DNA of 64,000 nt, from NCBI GenBank assembly GCA_963797475.1, contig CAWCPR010000009.1:62001-126000 (forward strand), read 5' to 3'. The number at the start of each line of letters is the position of its first letter. Position 1 is the stretch's first letter. The DNA comes from CAWCPR01 sp963797475. GTDB taxonomy: Bacteria > Chloroflexota > Anaerolineae > Anaerolineales > UBA4823. The notes below the pieces were generated by a model. That model was given only the letters and a program-made list of their open reading frames with translations, was not told the DNA's origin and did not search any database. Made by a program: the position numbers and the translations under genes. Below, in pieces: positions 17,401-25,185 of this stretch.

Positions 17401-17696
17401 CCGTGCAGACTGCCGAGGCCACCGCCGAATACCTGCACCGCCACATTCGCCGGGAGCTTGGGCTGCCCGAAGGCCAGGGGAAACGCTATTCCTGGGGCTA
17501 CCCGGCAATCCCCGACTTGCAGGATCACCGCAAGGTTTTCGACCTGCTGCCGGTTGAGAGCGAGCTGGGCATGCAGTTGACCTCGGCCTACCAGTTGGTG
17601 CCCGAACAATCTACCGCTGCGATCATCGTTCACCACCCGGAAGCCAAATATTACAGCGTGGGCGAAAGCCGGGTAGAGCAGCTTATGAAAGCTTAG
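14418..17696 (+). CDS. metH: Cobalamin-dependent methionine synthase, main part
   Basis: The frame continues MetH sequence directly from 14418 (NRLTLAEYRLAERTIEINYE). The first in-frame start codon is TTG 14652, which is not a real start. Seen in order: the zinc ligands GGCCGTTPAHL of the homocysteine domain; the pterin-binding domain (LLIGERCNAQGSRKFKRFLL, VDTTEPDVMELALK); the cobalamin cap and Rossmann domains with VYGDVHDIGKNLVKTILSNN, whose DxHxxG supplies the cobalt-ligating His; and the reactivation domain ending in IIVHHPEAKYYSVGESR. All four modules are present, so the enzyme is complete apart from the one-base shift. The product feeds SAM synthesis. Confidence 0.95.
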   Translation, partial: ANRLTLAEYRLAERTIEINYEAAALARRLADEYSTPDQPRFVAGSIGPSGKLPSADDPELSNIYFDELADIFREQASGLIQGGVDLIIIETSQDILEVKAAISGVTQAFHESDVYLPIQAQVTLDTTGRMLLGTDISAALTILEGLPIDVIGLNCSTGPEHMREPIRFLGEHAPLPVSCIPNAGLPLNVDGEAVYPLEPEPFADAMAEFVEKNHISVVGGCCGTTPAHLKLLVEKIHGRQHPPRPEKDTPRLASATRAAPMHQEPPPLLIGERCNAQGSRKFKRFLLAEDYDTILELGREQVEGGAHALDISVAVTERQDEANLMRNVVKKLASGVEVPLVVDTTEPDVMELALKTAPGRCLLNSTHLESGRQRADRVFSLASAYNAAVLVLTIDESGMAKTAQRKLEVARRLYEIAVHDHGLRPQDLVYDTLTFTLATGDPEFANSAIETLNGIRLIKAELPGVLTSLGVSNVSFGLSPAARPVLNSVMLYHAVQAGLDMAIVNPAHITPYAEIPEDERQLTEDLIFNRRPDALECFIAYFEQVERPAAGGPAKADPTEGMTPQQRLHWRILHRHREDVEADIDEIIASNGHVSKHETAVEILNTVLLPAMKEVGDKFGAGELILPFVLQSAEVMKKAVSHVEQYLERKEGTSKGLVVLATVYGDVHDIGKNLVKTILSNNGYTVIDLGKQVPAETIISKAVEVNADAIGLSALLVNTSKQMPLIVNELNRRGLKFPVLIGGAAINRRFGWRILYTEQDTPYEPGVFYCKDAFEGLATMDALVEPVARRDLVTRIQHQAAQELGRALHPRKGADSPTSFSQVPPASSIPRAPGWGPRVVRQMPLELIFKHLFKNELFRLSWGAKNAHGEEWERLQAEFEARLERMQRQALREGWLKPQAVYGYWPAQADGDDLVLYDPASAEAGEPVELTRFNFPRQPYGDNLCLADYFAQTQTGVMDVVALQVVTVGQAATDRFDRLQSQGDYSEAYYTHGLAVQTAEATAEYLHRHIRRELGLPEGQGKRYSWGYPAIPDLQDHRKVFDLLPVESELGMQLTSAYQLVPEQSTAAIIVHHPEAKYYSVGESRVEQLMKA

Positions 17697-17702
17697 CCTC
17701 TA

Positions 17703-17738
17703 CCGGGGTTCACCCCGTGGAGGAAAATTTTTCCTTCA
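17703..17738 (+). terminator. Terminator after metH
   Basis: CCGGGG/CCCCG around TTCA (17703-17720), then GGAGGAAAATTTTTCCTT, a second short hairpin with a T run. It lies a few bases after the metH stop codon. Confidence 0.45.
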
Positions 17739-17789
17739 TTTTCACCGGCTCTTAATCTCAACTTTACGGAACTACCGATAAGGTTTCTT

Positions 17790-17801
17790 TATAATCGGTA
17801 T
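17790..17801 (+). promoter_or_regulatory. -10 box placing transcription start on the ATG
   Basis: TATAAT (17790-17795) followed by six bases and ATG 17802, the same geometry as dnaX, yacP and recO. No good -35 box is visible and there is no ribosome site. Confidence 0.5.
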
Positions 17802-18422
17802 ATGAATACCAGCTTCATATTACCGTTAATCTTATTGGCCAATCAAGAGGTCCAAAACACAGGCAAGGAAACTTCTTCGCCCGGGACAAAAGAAACAACG
17901 CTAGATTTTAATACCTTGTTACGCTTCTTAATGATGGAACAGATCTCGGCCTCCTTAGGCTCCCTGGGTTCCGAGGAAAATTCTGCCAATAATTTATTCG
18001 ACACGAATACAAGCAGCTCCGGCCTGGACAGCGTGATGCCGCTGATGACCTCTCTGTTCGACCAGTTGCTTTCGCAACAAATACAGACCGCTGGTCAATC
18101 CGGCCAAAGCGCATCCTCCAATTCCCTGCCAGAATTAACCAGCGTCCAGGGTACGAACGAGTTTCATCACATTAACCAATTCGCTGCCGAAATTCAGGAA
18201 GGCGGCGATGGCATAAACGCCGACTGTGGCCCGACCTCGCTCGTAATGGCTCTGCACCAGGTGGGATTGCATGTAGCCGGCGAAACGACGCCGCCAGCGA
18301 TGGCAAGGCAATTGACCTGGCGCGCCTTTCGATGGCGAACAATCACGCTAAGGACGGCGTGGATGCGCGTGGCAGGCGCGTTGACGCTGAACACAATACC
18401 TTTACCGATTTTAATGACCTGA
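17802..18422 (+). CDS. C39-like cysteine peptidase domain protein, N-terminal part (frameshifted)
   Basis: The first 120 residues are Ser/Gln/Asn-rich and low in complexity, with a weakly hydrophobic start (MNTSFILPLILLAN). Then GINADCGPTSLVMALHQVGL (about residues 139-158) gives the catalytic Cys motif of the papain-like Peptidase_C39_2 family. The reading frame loses family character after VAGET. Adding one base near 18286 leads into the next entry, for a 319-residue product. Such domains cleave peptides, often as part of secreted or wall-associated proteins. Its natural substrate is unknown. It has a TATAAT box six bases before the ATG. Confidence 0.65.
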   Translation: MNTSFILPLILLANQEVQNTGKETSSPGTKETTLDFNTLLRFLMMEQISASLGSLGSEENSANNLFDTNTSSSGLDSVMPLMTSLFDQLLSQQIQTAGQSGQSASSNSLPELTSVQGTNEFHHINQFAAEIQEGGDGINADCGPTSLVMALHQVGLHVAGETTPPAMARQLTWRAFRWRTITLRTAWMRVAGALTLNTIPLPILMT

Positions 18423-18760
18423 GGCGTGGGGCCGCTGCAGCCGGGGCGAAAAGCAAGAGTCTGGCCCCAACCCTCTCCAATATCAAGCAGGCGCTCGAAG
18501 ACGGATCCAGCGTGATCGTGAGCGGCACCTTCGTGGGCAAATATCCCCTGCCTTGGACAGGCGACCGCGGATTTGACAATCATTCCGCCCCCGGAAATGC
18601 CACTGCCCACCTGATCGAGGTGAGCGCTTACGATCCATCCAAGAAACTGTTTACCATTCACGACCCGGCGCGCAGCCGGTCCAACCAGGTAACCGCTTCC
18701 GCCCTGCGAAATTTCATGTCTGGTAACGCCGGCGCGATGGCCGTCTGGAAATCGTGGTAG
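18287..18760 (+). CDS. C39-like cysteine peptidase domain protein, C-terminal part
   Basis: Read in the shifted frame: DAASDGKAIDLARLSMANNH, KQALEDGSSVIVSGTFVGKY and the catalytic His segment NATAHLIEVSAYDPSKKLFT, with a following Asp (IHDPARS) typical of C39_2 peptidases. Cys, His and Asp/Asn are therefore split between the two frames, which supports a single interrupted gene. Independent starts inside this part (ATG 18332) would lack the catalytic Cys. Confidence 0.65.
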   Translation, partial: DAASDGKAIDLARLSMANNHAKDGVDARGRRVDAEHNTFTDFNDLRRGAAAAGAKSKSLAPTLSNIKQALEDGSSVIVSGTFVGKYPLPWTGDRGFDNHSAPGNATAHLIEVSAYDPSKKLFTIHDPARSRSNQVTASALRNFMSGNAGAMAVWKSW

Positions 18761-18862
18761 CGATTAGATTCCCTGGAGTTCTACTGATCGGGTATACTGG
18801 GGGCGTTGTGTGAAAAACCGCGCCAACAAGCCTAACGTTTAAGTATTTCGCAGAAAATACCC

Positions 18863-20494
18863 GTGAGCTGGATCAACACCCTGTTTGCCGAACAAATGCT
18901 GGTGCTTTTCGCCATCCTGGCGATTGGCTCCTGGATAGGCCAGCTTTCCGTGAAGGGCATCAGCCTCGGGACGGCCGGCGTCCTCTTTACAGCGCTGGTG
19001 TTCGGGCATTTCGGCTTGACCGTTCCGAAAGAGATCATGGAACTGGGCTTGCTTCTCTTTGTCTACGCGGTCGGTCTGCAGGCCGGGCCTCGCTTTTTTC
19101 GTACGTTCCGGCGGCATGGGATCCAATTCGTGGTCATCGCTCTGGTAACCGTGATCACCGGCGTGATAGTGACGATTGTCGTGGCGCGCTACCTGGGGCT
19201 TCCATATGAGCTGGCTTCCGGCCTTTACACCGGCGCAATGACCTGCACCCCGGCGCTGGCGGCTGCCATCGACGTGGTCGAGCGTATTGCCCCCGGGACA
19301 AGCGCGGCTGTTTCGGTTGGCTACGGGATCGCCTATCCCTACAGCATGATCGGGGTGGTCCTCCTCATCCAGTTTCTACCCAGGCTTCTGCGTCGCAATT
19401 TGCGTAAAGAAGAGACCCATTGGCTCGAGGAAAAAAGAGCCGATGAGCCCGCCCTGGAAGCCAGGCAGTTCATCATCACCAACCCGAATATCAATTCCAA
19501 GCGGGTTAGGGAGATCAACCTACACCGTATGATGTTGGCGAACATCTCGCGGGTCAAACGCGGCGAGCGGGTTTTTGCAGCCACTCCGGATATCGTGCTG
19601 CTGCAAGGCGATGTGGTGATGGTGGTCGGCAGTGATGAAGAACTGGATAAAATCCGCCTGGTGCTGGGCGAGGAAACCCACGAACGCATGGACGTCAACA
19701 CCAACGTTGTCAGCGTGGATGTGGATGTGACCGAGCCCTCCCTGACCGGAAAGAAACTATCCCAGATGCGCATTTGGGAACGTTACACAGTCGTCATCAC
19801 GCGCATCCGGCGCCAGGGTGTGGAGATCACGCCGACCGGCAGCGTTTCCATGGAGATGGGCGATCACATTCGCGTCGTGGGAGAACAAGCGGCCGTCGAG
19901 GTGTTCGCCAGATTGGTGCAGGGCGACGCCCGTAAAGCGGATGAAACCAACATGATCCCGTTCTTATTCGGTCTTCTGTTGGGCATCGTGCTGGGGACAA
20001 TCCCGTTGAACGTGCAAAGCGGCATTCAAATCCGGCTGGGCTCTGCAGGCGGGGCTTTCGTAATAAGTCTGTTGGTCGGCCATTTCGGCCGGATCGGCCC
20101 GTTCCGGCTGCACGTGCCCGCCGCGGCCCGTAATTTGTCGCGCGAATTGGGATTGATGCTCTTCCTGGCCGGGGCTGGAGTAAACGCCGGCGCTCATTTC
20201 CTGGAAATCCTGCAGCAGCAGGGCGGCAGGTTGCTACTGGCTGGCGCCTCGATCACAACGCTTTCTGTTCTATCCGGTCTTTTATTAATGCATTCCGTTT
20301 ATCGAATGAACTTGCTTTCAACCATGGGCGCGATCTGCGCTTGCATGACCAATCCGCCGGGTTTGGGCGCGGCGAATTCCCAAACTGAGACCGATCTCCC
20401 GACCCTGTCTTACGCAAGTGTGTACCCGGTCGCATTGATTTTTAAGATCGTGCTGGCGCAACTGTTGGTAGAGGTTCTGCGCCGGGTGCTTTAA
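18863..20494 (+). CDS. AspT/YidE-like membrane transporter with two TrkA_C domains
   Basis: The 543-residue protein has the internal duplication of the AspT/YidE/YbjL family. A first half of about five membrane helices (residues 8-175, with LGLLLFVYAVGLQAGPRFF and LYTGAMTCTPALAAA) is followed by two soluble TrkA_C (RCK_C) domains (about 195-275 and 280-360). A second membrane half carries LGLMLFLAGAGVNAG and MGAICACMTNPPGLG. The repeated G.Q.GP / TNPP motifs sit at equivalent places. Members exchange anions such as aspartate and alanine, but the substrate here cannot be predicted. The start is GTG 18863. A TATACT box at 18793-18798 suggests a short leader. Confidence 0.85.
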   Translation: MSWINTLFAEQMLVLFAILAIGSWIGQLSVKGISLGTAGVLFTALVFGHFGLTVPKEIMELGLLLFVYAVGLQAGPRFFRTFRRHGIQFVVIALVTVITGVIVTIVVARYLGLPYELASGLYTGAMTCTPALAAAIDVVERIAPGTSAAVSVGYGIAYPYSMIGVVLLIQFLPRLLRRNLRKEETHWLEEKRADEPALEARQFIITNPNINSKRVREINLHRMMLANISRVKRGERVFAATPDIVLLQGDVVMVVGSDEELDKIRLVLGEETHERMDVNTNVVSVDVDVTEPSLTGKKLSQMRIWERYTVVITRIRRQGVEITPTGSVSMEMGDHIRVVGEQAAVEVFARLVQGDARKADETNMIPFLFGLLLGIVLGTIPLNVQSGIQIRLGSAGGAFVISLLVGHFGRIGPFRLHVPAAARNLSRELGLMLFLAGAGVNAGAHFLEILQQQGGRLLLAGASITTLSVLSGLLLMHSVYRMNLLSTMGAICACMTNPPGLGAANSQTETDLPTLSYASVYPVALIFKIVLAQLLVEVLRRVL

Positions 20495-20558
20495 CCAGCA
20501 CTGCAAATATCTTTTGCCGGATACAGGCGCCGAGCCTGGCTGGCTGTGGAGCAGCGAC

Positions 20559-20972
20559 ATGGCGGATCTGGCGAAAAAATTAGGAATCAAAGCCGGCCAG
20601 CGGGTTTGCCTTCTGGACGCGCCTTACGAAGCTGCGAGTATTGTTCGAAACGCCTGTGAAGGCCTGGTGCAGGTTTTCACCAGCCTTGACCGCCAACGCT
20701 TCGATATGATTATGTTTTGGCCCCAGCAGCTCCAAGGGCTGGCAAGCCGTTTTGCGCAATTGCAGCACAGTATCCTCCCGGATGGCGCGTTGTGGGCTGT
20801 GCTCCCTAAAAAGAAATACGCTTTACAGCGAGGCGTCGACTTCACCTGGGAGGCCATGCAGGCTGCCGGATTAGAGACAGACCTGGTGGACAACAAGGTA
20901 GCTTCGATCGGCGAACAGGATTACGGCACGCGCTTCGTCATCCGCAAGGAGCGGCGCAGCAGCTACGCTTAA
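20559..20972 (+). CDS. DUF3052-like protein
   Basis: The start is ATG 20559 (MADLAKKLGIKAGQRVCLLD) with GGAG spaced 7 bases; an upstream in-frame TTG lacks support. The 137 residues follow the DUF3052 pattern: KLGIK.G.RV.LL.AP at the start, a central FDMIMFWPQQLQGL, the PDGALWAVLPKKK strand and a C-terminal VDNKVASIGEQDYGTRFVIR. The fold looks like a methyltransferase-type Rossmann core without a SAM loop. Function is unknown. It follows the transporter by 64 bp. Confidence 0.65.
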   Translation: MADLAKKLGIKAGQRVCLLDAPYEAASIVRNACEGLVQVFTSLDRQRFDMIMFWPQQLQGLASRFAQLQHSILPDGALWAVLPKKKYALQRGVDFTWEAMQAAGLETDLVDNKVASIGEQDYGTRFVIRKERRSSYA

Positions 20973-21046
20973 GGTGTACGAGAACCTTAGCGGGAGCGTG
21001 TGGATGGGGTAAATTTCGGGCAAGCCAACTCGGGGTGACTTCTAAC

Positions 21047-21190
21047 ATGGATACAAAAGCGAGCATTTATCACCAGCAGGGCAGCAACGGAATGCAGGAC
21101 TTCGTCCGTTCGGCAAAACAGATGATGGCGGATGATCTTCTGGTGGAGCTCCTAGAGTCGGTTGAGAATTTGATGGCGCCCCCTCAATAA
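21047..21190 (+). CDS. Small protein of 47 residues, unrecognised
   Basis: ATG 21047 begins MDTKASIYHQQGSNGMQDFV and continues with RSAKQMMADDLLVELLESVE to a stop at 21188-21190. The C-terminal half is an amphipathic acidic helix. GGGGTGA lies about 10 bases upstream as a possible ribosome site. It ends 39 bp before the next gene, so it may be translated with it. No family is recognised; a chance ORF cannot be excluded. Confidence 0.4.
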   Translation: MDTKASIYHQQGSNGMQDFVRSAKQMMADDLLVELLESVENLMAPPQ

Positions 21191-21229
21191 TTCGGGAGAG
21201 GCCCAGCAATCTTATGAATGGAGGATGAG

Positions 21230-21742
21230 ATGGATCGAAACCGTAAATCAAGCCTGGCTGGTGGGCTGCTGCTCGTTTTACTCGGGTTGTTGTTCCTGGC
21301 AGTGCAGCTCTTTCCGGGATTAAACTTCTGGATCAATGCCACAGTTTCCTGGCCCTTATTTGTGATCGGCGCAGGCCTTCTGCTTCTATTGTTGGGGTTG
21401 CTCCTAGGGACGCCCGGGTTGGCAGTGCCGGCGGCGATTGTTGGTGGCATCGGATGCTTGCTTTACTGGCAAAACGCCACCGGAAACTGGGAAAGCTGGG
21501 CATACGCCTGGACCTTGATCCCCGGTTTCGTAGGGATCGGGATCATTTTATCCGGGTTATTAGGATCGACGCCGCGCCAATCCTACCGCGCCGGCTTGAA
21601 TATGATTATTATCAGCCTGGTCGGGTTTGTTATCTTTGCCTCGTTTTTGGGCGGCTGGAACATTTTAGGACCCTATTGGCCGGTGTTGATCATCTTGCTC
21701 GGGATATGGGTCCTCGTCCGCCCGAGGATGCGAGCCAGTTGA
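21230..21742 (+). CDS. Small integral membrane protein (DUF5668/LiaF-type helices)
   Basis: The start is taken at ATG 21230 because GGAGG sits 5 bases upstream; the ATG at 21218 has no ribosome site. The 170-residue product is almost all membrane: about five to six helices, including GGLLLVLLGLLFLAVQLFPG, a middle pair, and a final GPYWPVLIILLGIWVLVRPR. The helix-turn W(P)LFVIGAGLLLLL and YWPVLIILLGIW repeats resemble the DUF5668 hairpin found in LiaF and other stress-related membrane proteins. No soluble domain is present. Function is unknown. Confidence 0.6.
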   Translation: MDRNRKSSLAGGLLLVLLGLLFLAVQLFPGLNFWINATVSWPLFVIGAGLLLLLLGLLLGTPGLAVPAAIVGGIGCLLYWQNATGNWESWAYAWTLIPGFVGIGIILSGLLGSTPRQSYRAGLNMIIISLVGFVIFASFLGGWNILGPYWPVLIILLGIWVLVRPRMRAS

Positions 21743-21754
21743 GGCGATTGCGGT

Positions 21755-22423
21755 ATGATTCGTGCATTGATCTTCGACTTCGATGGCCTGATCTTAGAAA
21801 CCGAGACGCCAATTTTTCAAACCTGGCAGGAGCTTTACCAAAACTTTGGCGCCGATTTGACAGTCCAAGACTGGTCGAGCGCTATCGGGGTATCCGAAGC
21901 CGCTTTTGATCCCTATCAAAGCCTGGAACAGCAAATCGGCCGCGCAGTGGACCGGGACGCGCTGGAGGCCCCGCGCCGCAAGCGCGAATTGGAATTGATC
22001 GCCAGGCAGTCTGTGTTGCCTGGTGTGCAAGATTACCTGGAGAATTGCAAACGGCTGGGATTGAAAGTGGGCCTTGCCTCCAGTTCCGACTACGCCTGGG
22101 TCTCCGGGCATCTCTCGCACCTCGGGTTGAAGGATTATTTTGAATCCATCAAGACCTGCGATGATGTAACCAGGGCCAAACCCAACCCGGATTTGTACCA
22201 GGCTGTCCTGGAGGATCTGGCGCTGACCCCGGACCAGGCGATTGCCCTTGAAGATTCGCCTAACGGCATCCTGGCAGCCAAACGAGCCGGCTTATTTTGC
22301 GTGGCGGTACCGAATTATTTGACCAGCCAGCTTTCCCTCGAGCGAGCCGACCTGCGCCTGGATTCTCTGGCGGATCTTTCCCTCGAAGCGCTGCTGCAAA
22401 AGGTGGACAGGTCGGAATGTTGA
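21755..22423 (+). CDS. HAD-superfamily phosphatase/phosphomutase
   Basis: The 222-residue protein has all HAD motifs. Motif I is FDFDGLILETE (nucleophile and general acid Asp), motif II is ASSSD, motif III is the Lys of RAKPNPDLY, and motif IV is ALEDSPNGILAAKRAG. The cap between residues 15 and 90 is helical, as in beta-phosphoglucomutase and GS1-like phosphatases. The substrate is a small phosphorylated metabolite that cannot be told from sequence. It follows the membrane protein by 12 bp, so the two are probably co-transcribed. Confidence 0.85.
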   Translation: MIRALIFDFDGLILETETPIFQTWQELYQNFGADLTVQDWSSAIGVSEAAFDPYQSLEQQIGRAVDRDALEAPRRKRELELIARQSVLPGVQDYLENCKRLGLKVGLASSSDYAWVSGHLSHLGLKDYFESIKTCDDVTRAKPNPDLYQAVLEDLALTPDQAIALEDSPNGILAAKRAGLFCVAVPNYLTSQLSLERADLRLDSLADLSLEALLQKVDRSEC

Positions 22424-22474
22424 GGTATTTTTTGGCTCGAATTGCATTGCTTCTTCGGAACTAGGAGGCGGTTA

Positions 22475-23233
22475 ATGCCCTGGAATCCTGAACGCTATCA
22501 CCTCTTTCAGAGTGAGCGCTCTGCGCCTTTTGAAGATTTGCTGAAGCTGGTACACGTTCGCCCTGGTCTACAGGTCATCGATCTGGGATGCGGGACGGGC
22601 AACCTGACCCGCCGGTTGGCAGACTACCTTCCACAGAGCGAAGTAATCGGGATCGACTCTTCAGCAGAAATGCTGAAGCAGGCAGAAGCGCTGGAATCCC
22701 CCGGCTTGCACTTCGAATTCGGCCGCATCGACGAGATCCGCGGGAAATGGGATTTGGTGTTTTCGAACGCCGCCATTCAATGGGTGCCGGACCACCACAA
22801 CCTTGTGCCCAGGCTGTTCGCGCTGGTTAACCCAGGCGGCCAGCTCCTGGTGCAGCTCCCATCCAATCACAACCACCCGTCCCACCGGATAATCGTTGAA
22901 ACGGCCCAGGAAGAGCCTTTTTGCCAGGCCTTGGGCGGTTGGACGCGCCGTTCGCCGGTGCTGTCGATCGAGGATTACGCCGAAATTCTTTACCAGCAAG
23001 GCGGGCAGGACCTGGTAGTGTTCGAAAAGATCTACCCGCACGTGCTGGCGGATGCGGATGCCATTGCGGATTGGAATTCAGGGACTGTCTTGGTGCCCTA
23101 TATGGAGAGATTGCCATCCGAGCTGCAAGATGCTTTTATGGCTCGCTATCGCCAGCGGCTGCGCGAACGTTGGCCTGGCAGCCCGGTATTTTATGGCTTT
23201 CCCCGCACTTTGTTCTCGGCAACGCATCCCTAG
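22475..23233 (+). CDS. Trans-aconitate 2-methyltransferase-like SAM methyltransferase
   Basis: The start is ATG 22475 (MPWNPERYHLFQSERSAPFE) with TAGGAGGCGG upstream. The 252-residue protein opens with W.P..Y..F...R..P..DLL, typical of Tam. SAM motif I is VIDLGCGTGNLTRRLA, motif II is VIGIDSSAEMLKQA, and the later DLVFSNAAIQWVPDH is the Tam-like acceptor loop. C-terminal VPYMERLP and FYGFPRTLF also fit that family. It would methylate a small carboxylic acid, though trans-aconitate itself is only the best guess. Confidence 0.82.
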   Translation: MPWNPERYHLFQSERSAPFEDLLKLVHVRPGLQVIDLGCGTGNLTRRLADYLPQSEVIGIDSSAEMLKQAEALESPGLHFEFGRIDEIRGKWDLVFSNAAIQWVPDHHNLVPRLFALVNPGGQLLVQLPSNHNHPSHRIIVETAQEEPFCQALGGWTRRSPVLSIEDYAEILYQQGGQDLVVFEKIYPHVLADADAIADWNSGTVLVPYMERLPSELQDAFMARYRQRLRERWPGSPVFYGFPRTLFSATHP

Positions 23234-23256
23234 AACAGTGAAGGATGTGAATCCGT

Positions 23257-24948
23257 TTACCCAATCCCTGAGGCAACAGTTGCAAGATCCCCAGTCGAGA
23301 CAGGCAGCGCCACGGTGAATTGGGTCCCCCGGCCTACCTGGCTTTCGACCTCGATATGGCCGCCGTGTTGTTTAATGATGCGGTGGCAAACCGAGAGTCC
23401 CAGGCCGGTGCCTCGCCCGGGGGCCTTGGTCGTATAAAAAGGCTCAAAAATATTCGCCAGGCTCTCTGCAGGGATGCCGGCGCCATTGTCGCTGATGACC
23501 ACCTGGATGTGATCCTTAACCTTGCGGGTGGTGATGCGGATCTCCCCTTGCGAGGCGCTCACGGCGTCGATCGCATTCATCAACAGGTTGAGCCATACGC
23601 TGAGCAGGTGGTCCTGGCTGGCCAGGATTGTGGGCAGGCTGTCATCCGGCTGGAAGGATACCCTCAGCTCGCGGTTGACCAGCTCATGTTGAACCAATGC
23701 CAGCGAGCGCCGGATCGTTTCGTTGACATCCGTAGCATCCAGGTGATACTGCTCTTTTCGAGCGAAGTCCAGCAGATTGCGCACCACCTGAGAGGCGCGT
23801 GCGCCTGCACGGGCGATCAGTTGGATCAACTCTTGCAGATCGTCATCCGCCGGTAGTTCCCGCTGTAAGATTTGAGCGTTGGCTAAAATCGCCGTCAGCG
23901 GATTATTGATCTCATGAGCAACGCCGGCGGCTAACTGCCCGATTGCCGCCAATTTTTCGGATTGGGCGACAATTCCCTCCAGGCGGCGCTTTTCGGTAAC
24001 CTCCTGCTCGAGCAGGATCGCTTGCGAGATCTCCCCGCCTTCGTCTATGATCGGGAAAGTGCTGATCTCCCATTCCGTGGCTTCCACCCCAACGGCGCGT
24101 CGTTCGCTGCGCAGCGTGCTTTCCCCGTTTGAAAAGGTTTCCCCTATCCGGCAGCCAGGGCAGGGCTGGCTGCGGCGGTATAAAGCTCGGTAGCATTTGG
24201 TCCTGACGAGCTTCTTTGGAGGTTTGCCCGTGCGCTGAGCGCAGCTCATATTGACTGCGATCAAACGATAATCCCGGTTGACAATGTAAAGTGCAGCCGG
24301 CATACTGTCAAACAAGGCTCGCAGCGTATTGCGCGAGTTCAGCAATTCCTCACGGTTTGTGTTTAATATCGCGTTCTCAGCCTGAAGGCGCTGGATCAAG
24401 TGGGACCGCTCCAGGCTCGAGGCGAACAACCTGGCCCAGGTCGAGACAAAATCTCGAGAATGGGGGTCAAAAAAACCCGCGGTATGGTGGAAAACCTGCA
24501 CAGCGCCAAAGGTTTTATCATTTGTCTGGATGGGCGCGTAAAGAGCGGAAACAGCCTTTACATCCGCTGGCGTCTCGCTGAGCGGGTCAAAGGCCGGCTC
24601 AATTTGCAGATCGCTTATCAACAAGGCTTCTCCGCCTCGCATGCACGCTTCTAACAATCCGCCCCCTATCTTGACTGTCGTTTTGGAGGACCGCGCTTGA
24701 CCTCCGGTTTCATCGCGAGTCATCCGGATCGTCAACCGCAGTGCGGATCTCTCGTCTTCCTCATTTAAAAGAATAATCGAACCGGCTTCTGCGCCAAGCA
24801 TATGGCAAAGAGCCTTCAATGCATCCGCCTGGGTCTCAGCCGAAGGGAATTTCTCGCTCAAGAGGCCAAACAGTGAAAGCAAGGCGTTTGCATCCCCGGA
24901 TGACCCTAATTCCTTTAAGAAATCCTGAAGTTGATCTTGATCTTCCAC
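23257..24948 (-). CDS. Sensor histidine kinase (GAF-PAS-HisKA-HATPase)
   Basis: The 563-residue soluble kinase has a GAF domain (about residues 30-180), a PAS domain (about 200-325), a HisKA dimerisation domain with H-box GVAHEINNPLTAILANAQIL, and a catalytic domain with N-box LLMNAIDAVSAS, G1 VISDNGAGIP and G2 GRGTGLGLSVCHRI. The PAS core contains TKCYRALYRRSQPCPGC, the Cys-rich CPGC signature seen in a subgroup of PAS sensors, possibly binding a metal or redox cofactor. No receiver gene is adjacent. The start is GTG 24948. A structured repeat (24964-25065) sits directly upstream, and the gene is convergent with the methyltransferase gene. Confidence 0.9.
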   Translation of the reverse strand: MEDQDQLQDFLKELGSSGDANALLSLFGLLSEKFPSAETQADALKALCHMLGAEAGSIILLNEEDERSALRLTIRMTRDETGGQARSSKTTVKIGGGLLEACMRGGEALLISDLQIEPAFDPLSETPADVKAVSALYAPIQTNDKTFGAVQVFHHTAGFFDPHSRDFVSTWARLFASSLERSHLIQRLQAENAILNTNREELLNSRNTLRALFDSMPAALYIVNRDYRLIAVNMSCAQRTGKPPKKLVRTKCYRALYRRSQPCPGCRIGETFSNGESTLRSERRAVGVEATEWEISTFPIIDEGGEISQAILLEQEVTEKRRLEGIVAQSEKLAAIGQLAAGVAHEINNPLTAILANAQILQRELPADDDLQELIQLIARAGARASQVVRNLLDFARKEQYHLDATDVNETIRRSLALVQHELVNRELRVSFQPDDSLPTILASQDHLLSVWLNLLMNAIDAVSASQGEIRITTRKVKDHIQVVISDNGAGIPAESLANIFEPFYTTKAPGRGTGLGLSVCHRIIKQHGGHIEVESQVGRGTQFTVALPVSTGDLATVASGIG

Positions 24949-24963
24949 AATTTTCTTACCAGT

Positions 24964-25065
24964 GCCGGGCGCTTTGCCCCTGACCGCAGGCCAGTGGTCG
25001 GCGCGCCACGCAATAGGTTGGAGAGTCGCGGCTACGCCGCAATCTCCAGAGATTCATCACAATAG
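24964..25065 (+). repeat. Dispersed structured repeat, copy 2
   Basis: Near-identical to 14060-14168 apart from a 10-base gap near its start and a few substitutions. GGCGCGCCACGCAA and ACGCCGCAATCTCCAGAGAT are shared. It lies in the upstream region of the histidine kinase, in the opposite orientation to that gene. The rest of the 24949-25185 gap shows nothing else. Confidence 0.8.
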
Positions 25066-25185
25066 TATTCATATCTTAAATGTCAAATGGATTTAAGTCC
25101 AGGTGTTTACAGCTAAGGTGCAATGCGCCTTGGGTGTTATTCACCTGTAGTTTCACCAGGCGCCTGAGTAAATCGGAGCAAGGCC

